This document shows positions 59,477 through 64,000 of a DNA stretch of 64,000 bases, one piece after another (position 1 is the first letter of the stretch; the number at the start of each line of letters is the position of its first letter). Under the pieces are notes generated by a model. It was given only the letters and a program-made list of their open reading frames with translations. It was not told where the DNA came from and made no database searches. Source of the stretch: Prochlorococcus sp. scB245a_520K10 (lineage in GTDB: Bacteria > Cyanobacteriota > Cyanobacteriia > PCC-6307 > Cyanobiaceae); assembly GCA_000634515.1 (NCBI GenBank), contig JFNU01000005.1, positions 62,001-126,000 on the forward strand, in the 5' to 3' direction. Made by a program: the position numbers and the translations under genes.

Positions 59477-59884
59477 TCAAATAGATTTGTAAGTTTGGCT
59501 AGCTTTTTTAATCCATTCTTTTAAGAGAGAAAAAGTTGTATCTGTCTTAGTTTTAACTCTAAGAGTTCTTTCTAATCTACCAATTTTGCCTTCTAATTCG
59601 TAGGGAGTTGATAGTGATAATGATCTAATAGAGGATATGCCACAATGTAAAAGTAGATATGCTTGGGGTGGAGAAATTCCAATTTCTTTTTTAAAAATCG
59701 CTATAGCTCTAATTTTCTTTAGATTATTCAATGTACATAGTGAAGATTTTCTTTGAATCTCATTTATATCTAGGTCTGAAAGATTACTTAATTTTTCAAA
59801 GTCAGTTAGATTGTTTTGAATAAAAAAAGATTTCTCATGTCTAAAGTTAGTTGGCAAAAAGTCTAAAAATTTTTTAATTTCCAT
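59477..59884 (-). CDS. DUF4332-like helical protein
   Basis: 135 aa. It shows helix-hairpin-helix-like repeats: LTDFEKLSNLSDLDINEIQRKSSLCTLNNLKKIRAIA and LLHCGISSIRSLSLSTPYELEGKIGRLERTL, similar to DUF4332 or SAM-like HhH domains. Probably nucleic-acid or protein binding; no enzyme motif. It lies 10 bp downstream of the Ycf51-like gene. Confidence 0.72.
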   Translation of the reverse strand: MEIKKFLDFLPTNFRHEKSFFIQNNLTDFEKLSNLSDLDINEIQRKSSLCTLNNLKKIRAIAIFKKEIGISPPQAYLLLHCGISSIRSLSLSTPYELEGKIGRLERTLRVKTKTDTTFSLLKEWIKKASQTYKSI

Positions 59885-59894
59885 TTTTTAGATA

Positions 59895-60338
59895 CTAATT
59901 CATCTTGACATTTTTTTGAACTTCCCCTATTACAACTGGCTTACTTACATTATCAGAAATTTTTTCAAGTTTTCTTATCTTTATTCTTACGTTCGCTCCC
60001 GACCTGCTACCTTTCATTAGGTTTTGCGATAATTGTTCTAAAGTTGGTTCAAGAGATTCTTCTGGAAAGTCATCATCTGCTTTAGCAATAATCAAATCGA
60101 ACCCATTGTCATAAACAATTGGTACATATTTTGCACCCTCTATTACAACGTTTTCGTTATAACTTTGTATGAAAGCCCAACTACTCAAAGAAAGTAATAA
60201 TGAAAAGATAGTTGCTCCAATTATTCGAAATTTAAAGTTAAAATTAAATATAAAAGCTGCTATGGTGCAGATTAAAAGAAATATTCCTAATAATCCAAAA
60301 ATCTTTGGTGTATTCTCCAATAGTTCAAAAAAAGACAT
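59895..60338 (-). CDS. Ycf51/DUF2518 family membrane protein
   Basis: 147 aa. Two N-terminal membrane helices (KIFGLLGIFLLICTIAAFIF and IIGATIFSLLLSLSSWAF) and a soluble domain with GAKYVPIVYDNGFDLIIAKADDDFPEESLEPTLEQLSQNLMKGSRSGANVRIKIRKLEKI. This matches the Ycf51/DUF2518 pattern (GxxYVPxVYD, TLxQ). Function unknown; conserved in cyanobacteria and some plastids. Divergent from the TamB-like gene, about 65 bp apart. Confidence 0.8.
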   Translation of the reverse strand: MSFFELLENTPKIFGLLGIFLLICTIAAFIFNFNFKFRIIGATIFSLLLSLSSWAFIQSYNENVVIEGAKYVPIVYDNGFDLIIAKADDDFPEESLEPTLEQLSQNLMKGSRSGANVRIKIRKLEKISDNVSKPVVIGEVQKNVKMN

Positions 60339-60402
60339 TTAGTGGCTTTGACCTGATTAATTTCTTATATTTTGTAAGCCTACTCTATTTTTGGGCTCTA
60401 AC

Positions 60403-63400
60403 TTGAAAAAAATTAGATCTCTAAATTTAAATACTAAGATTCTTTTTGTAGGGATACTTTTCTCCTTAGGTTTTTTAGGCACTTTTTTATTAAATAATTT
60501 TTTAAAAGAAACTTATAGTTCTAGAAAATTAGAACTAGAAGAAAGTATTGAGAATCTTTTAGATAAAAATGTTGATTTAGGAGATTATGTAGGGATTAGA
60601 TTTCTAGGTATTTCTTTGGGTAATTCAAAAATTAATGATAAAAAAAATATAGATTCTGAAATTAAAGCTAAAAAAGTATATGTGGGCATTATGCCTTTTA
60701 GATCTTTTTTAAAACAAAAATGGATAGTAAAAATAAGTCCAGATCAATCTGAAATTAATATTGAAAGAGATTTTTTTAAAAGGGATAAACCCAATGAAAA
60801 AGTCAGAAGTAAAAACAAATCAAAATTAAAATATGAATTGAATTTTAACTTTAATAATTATTCAATTTTAAATCTTAAAAAATCTGGATTAGAAACAAAA
60901 GTAAAAGGTAACGTTATTTATAATTCTAGTAATAGAGAAATTATTGCAAATATAAAATCAAATTTTGATGGTAAAGGTCTTCTAGAATTTAAATTTAATA
61001 CAAAATTAAATAAAGACTTTTTAAAGCTGGAATTATTTTCTAGAGGATTAGATCTTGATGGCTCTGAATATAATATTGGTAATAGAAAAATTAGCTTTAA
61101 AAAGGGCAATTTTAAATCTAATTTTAAATTTAATAAATCATCAACACAAACATTTTGCCAAGGAAGATTTTCTTTTACTAATTTAAAAATAAAACCAGAA
61201 GATTTCTCAGAGAATATTAATTCTGACTCTACTAGGTTTTTTTGTAAAGATAATAATTTAATAGGAAATTCCGGAAACTTAAATTACGGAACATTGAATT
61301 CAAACTTTAATCTAAATATTCCATTAAATAAAAGTTCTAATAAAATTGATTTGAAAGGAAGCGTTGGATATGTTAATAGTCTGAATCCAGATATTGAACT
61401 ATTGGGGAATTTGCCATATTGGTTTGATAGAAGAGGGATTAATTTTGGTGATATCGATTCTAGTTTCAAAATAAATAGAACTCAATTATCTAATTTAAAT
61501 ATTTTCCGAAAAAATGATATTAGGGGTTTCGTTACTGCGAAAGGGGAATTAAAAGGAAAAATTGCTGATCCTGATATTTCAATAAAATTTAATTTTGATT
61601 ATCCTAACTTCAAAGGGATTCGGATCAGGGAAATATGGGAGGGAGAAATTAAAAATAAAAATGATAAATTTCTGTTAAATATGAAAAATAGATACTCTCC
61701 CATTCCTTCCTTTCTATCTATAAAATTTGATTCTAATCTCAAATTAGATAATTTATCTTTTAGTAGAATTTTTAATTCTAATAAAGGAAGCATAGAATTA
61801 TTTAAAGAGAATAATAGTTATTTTTGGACAGCTAATAATTTCCCTCTTGATGAACTTGAATTATCTTTAAGCAAAAATCAATTCGATAGAGTTAATGGAA
61901 TTATTAATGGTGGGGGATCAATTTCTTCAGACCTCTCTAATCTTGGTGGGCGACTTGCTTGGAGTTTAGGAAAATATAGAAATATTAAGCTAGCAAATTC
62001 ATTATTTGATTTCAACGTTAAAAATAATTCTTTTTATATAAACTCTTCTTTGTATCCAATAGATGGAGGAATAATTGAAGTCGAATATGATTCAAATAAA
62101 AATAATTTAATTAATTCAGAATTCACTAATATCAGCACTAGTTGGACTATCCTAACTGCTGTTGATATTTTTAACTTTGATAATAAAAAGGGTATTCCCA
62201 TAAGTAAATCGAATATTTTGAGTGATTTGGAAATAAATAAAGATGATAAATCGTTTAAACAAAAGATAGATTTTATAAATAACTTTATTGAAAATAATAA
62301 TGCTCTAGAAGACAAATTTAACTTGCAAAAATATTTAAGTAAATTTAGTAGTAGATATAATGCAAAGCTTACTATTAAGGGCGATAGACCAAGCAACTAC
62401 AATTTAAACGCAAAAATAAATGGTTATTTTAATGATTCTAGAGAGGATAAAAAAAATAATAAAGAGGAATTTTCTATTGATTTAGAAGGAGGATTACTAA
62501 GAGGTAAAGGTTCTTTAAGAATTAAAAAACTACCATTAAGTACTGCGAATATTTTTTTAAATCAATCAAGAGATTTTGCAGGAGGTTTGGATATGAATTT
62601 ACTTTATGATCTTGATACAAAATCTTTCGATAGTAAAATTTCTTCTAATAATTCAACAATAAAAAATAAAAAAATAGTATTTAACAAAGGACTAATTGAA
62701 TTTAAAAATTCTATTTTTGATATTGATTTTTCACTGTTATTAAATGACGCTCAAATTCCAATTAATATTGAAGGCTCAATACCTATAAATAAATCAGATA
62801 ACTTAGATCTAAGATTGATTGGTAATGGAAAATTTATTGAGTTAATAGATATTTTTGCTGATGAATCTTTTGTCTTTAAAGAGGGTGAAGTGAATCTTCG
62901 GATGATAATTAAAGGAAGTTTAAATAAACCAATATTGAACGGTTTTATAGTTATTAAAGATTCCGAAATTGATTTTTACAACAACATAATGAAAGATATT
63001 AATAGCCTGATAATTTTTGATTTTGATTCATTAGAGATTAAGAATCTAAAAGCAAAGGCGGAGGATTCTGGAGATATATCTATAAGAGGATCTTTGCCTT
63101 TTTATAGTAAGAATGAATCTGGTGAATCAGAGATTAATTTGATAACGAATAAATTAACTTTAAAGACAGACAATTCTAATTTCCTAATAGATTCAGATAT
63201 AGAGTTAAGTGGATCATTTGAAAAGCCTGTTTTGGGAGGTAATTTATCTCTTAATAATGGATTTATTAACTTTGATAGCAATAATAAAAATAATAAATTA
63301 GATAAAAATCTTAAAAAGGGAGCTCAAAAAGATTGGCCAGAACTTAATTGGAATAATAATAAAAGTATTGAAATAATTTCTAATGAAACAATTTTAAATT

Positions 63401-64000
63401 CGCTTCTCTTAGGAGAAACATTGCCTAATTATTTAGATAATTTGAGTTTTAATAATTTAAAATTAAAACTTGGTCCAGAGTTTAAACTTCAATATTCAGA
63501 GATAGTTCAAGCTTATTTAGATACCAAATTAGACCTTAATATAAAAGGAAAGGTAGGAAAAGATTTAAATGCTAGAGGTTTAATTTATCTTAAAAATGGT
63601 AGAGCTAACCTTTACACCACTCCATTTAAACTTGATAAAAATAAAGACAACTATATTTTGTTTGCATCTAGAAGTGGAGTTGTTCCATTTATTAATTTTT
63701 CTCTGGTTAGTAAAGTTCCAGACTCTATAATACCTATAAGTGAAAATAATAAGGAATCAAATATCTCAGGTGATATTGATGTAAATTCGACTTCTAGTGG
63801 TTTTGGATCATTTGGTATTGGTAATTCAAGGCTTATCAAAATTGAAGCATCTTATGAAGGATTTTTAGATCAATTATCTTTTGAAGATGAGAATAGAAGG
63901 ATCCAATTAAGAAGTACACCAAGTTATAACAGATCACAAATAATTGGTTTAATTGGAGGGAACTCTGCAAATTTAATAAATAGAGCATTTATTTCTCAAA
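60403..64000 (+). CDS. TamB/DUF490-like translocation-assembly protein, partial (5' part)
   Basis: An open frame from TTG 60403 to the right edge, about 1199 codons, with no stop. It begins with a membrane anchor (LNTKILFVGILFSLGFLGTFLL, about 8-29), then long repetitive beta-strand segments rich in Asn, Lys, Ile and Phe, typical of AsmA/TamB-type chorein-like tunnels. Near the edge it shows the C-terminal domain type (GRANLYTTPFKLDKNKDNYILFASRSGVVPFINFSLVSKV) of TamB/TIC236. These proteins move lipids or beta-barrel precursors between inner and outer membranes. Its 3' end is outside the window. Confidence 0.82.
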   Translation, partial: MKKIRSLNLNTKILFVGILFSLGFLGTFLLNNFLKETYSSRKLELEESIENLLDKNVDLGDYVGIRFLGISLGNSKINDKKNIDSEIKAKKVYVGIMPFRSFLKQKWIVKISPDQSEINIERDFFKRDKPNEKVRSKNKSKLKYELNFNFNNYSILNLKKSGLETKVKGNVIYNSSNREIIANIKSNFDGKGLLEFKFNTKLNKDFLKLELFSRGLDLDGSEYNIGNRKISFKKGNFKSNFKFNKSSTQTFCQGRFSFTNLKIKPEDFSENINSDSTRFFCKDNNLIGNSGNLNYGTLNSNFNLNIPLNKSSNKIDLKGSVGYVNSLNPDIELLGNLPYWFDRRGINFGDIDSSFKINRTQLSNLNIFRKNDIRGFVTAKGELKGKIADPDISIKFNFDYPNFKGIRIREIWEGEIKNKNDKFLLNMKNRYSPIPSFLSIKFDSNLKLDNLSFSRIFNSNKGSIELFKENNSYFWTANNFPLDELELSLSKNQFDRVNGIINGGGSISSDLSNLGGRLAWSLGKYRNIKLANSLFDFNVKNNSFYINSSLYPIDGGIIEVEYDSNKNNLINSEFTNISTSWTILTAVDIFNFDNKKGIPISKSNILSDLEINKDDKSFKQKIDFINNFIENNNALEDKFNLQKYLSKFSSRYNAKLTIKGDRPSNYNLNAKINGYFNDSREDKKNNKEEFSIDLEGGLLRGKGSLRIKKLPLSTANIFLNQSRDFAGGLDMNLLYDLDTKSFDSKISSNNSTIKNKKIVFNKGLIEFKNSIFDIDFSLLLNDAQIPINIEGSIPINKSDNLDLRLIGNGKFIELIDIFADESFVFKEGEVNLRMIIKGSLNKPILNGFIVIKDSEIDFYNNIMKDINSLIIFDFDSLEIKNLKAKAEDSGDISIRGSLPFYSKNESGESEINLITNKLTLKTDNSNFLIDSDIELSGSFEKPVLGGNLSLNNGFINFDSNNKNNKLDKNLKKGAQKDWPELNWNNNKSIEIISNETILNSLLLGETLPNYLDNLSFNNLKLKLGPEFKLQYSEIVQAYLDTKLDLNIKGKVGKDLNARGLIYLKNGRANLYTTPFKLDKNKDNYILFASRSGVVPFINFSLVSKVPDSIIPISENNKESNISGDIDVNSTSSGFGSFGIGNSRLIKIEASYEGFLDQLSFEDENRRIQLRSTPSYNRSQIIGLIGGNSANLINRAFISQ

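Noticed and set aside
60339..64000. Minus-strand frames opposite the TamB-like gene (several of 60-120 codons)
   Set aside because: They are antisense shadows of the long plus-strand frame, with no start signals or recognisable domains.

Overview
The window is a compact, AT-rich cyanobacterial chromosome segment. The best match is a high-light-adapted Prochlorococcus. The evidence is an alpha-carboxysome operon with form IA RuBisCO (csoS1D, csoS1, cbbL, cbbS, csoS2, csoSCA, csoS4A, csoS4B), chlL/chlB/chlN beside a light-dependent protochlorophyllide reductase, psaM, petE, ndhL, a ferrochelatase with a chlorophyll-binding tail, and the aldehyde-deformylating oxygenase / acyl-ACP reductase pair. 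Strain identity cannot be settled from the sequence alone.

Layout. 1-6.8 kb: pyrH (cut by the window edge), cobO, a solitary tyrosine recombinase, hemH, ilvB, a small secreted protein and a YfiH/PgeF-type protein that appears to start at AUU. 6.8-17 kb: a Tab2-like factor overlapping an S1-domain protein, a creatininase-family protein, the alkane genes (ado, aar) followed by accA and a short-chain dehydrogenase, then folE, trpF, a site-2-protease-like protein and a lipoate-ligase-like protein. 17-22.7 kb: psaM, por, chlL, chlB, chlN. 22.8-32.3 kb: the carboxysome region, with csoS1D and rdgB upstream, a structured leader before csoS1, hairpins in each of the next three intercistronic gaps, and two small conserved genes (acRAF-like and DUF3136-like) at the end. 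32.3-44.3 kb: ridA, gloB, hisG, an ABC exporter, a GNAT, two glycosyltransferases of the arsenosugar-associated families, dnaA, a GST-like protein divergent from glutathione reductase, a cation/calcium antiporter and pyrC. 44.4-50 kb: tRNA-Leu(UAA), ndhL, a DUF3007 protein, trpA, a cyAbrB-type regulator, YciI, a small HTH protein, a YkvA protein, a sigma-70 factor, hisIE and a PTPS-like protein. 50-64 kb: a ClpB-type AAA+ protein, petE, an epimerase, hemE, glgB, a CocE-type hydrolase, three small genes including Ycf51, and the start of a very long TamB/DUF490-like protein that runs off the right edge.

Functionally the window is mostly core metabolism: carbon fixation, chlorophyll/heme/cobalamin synthesis, fatty-acid entry and hydrocarbon formation, and amino-acid synthesis. 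I see no CRISPR array, insertion sequence or prophage. The observations most worth a second look are the GC-elevated structured element with a 14-bp direct repeat upstream of csoS1, the ordered hairpins within the carboxysome operon, the AUU start of the PgeF-like gene, a site-2 protease lacking its second zinc histidine, and an exact 56-bp in-frame repeat within csoS2.
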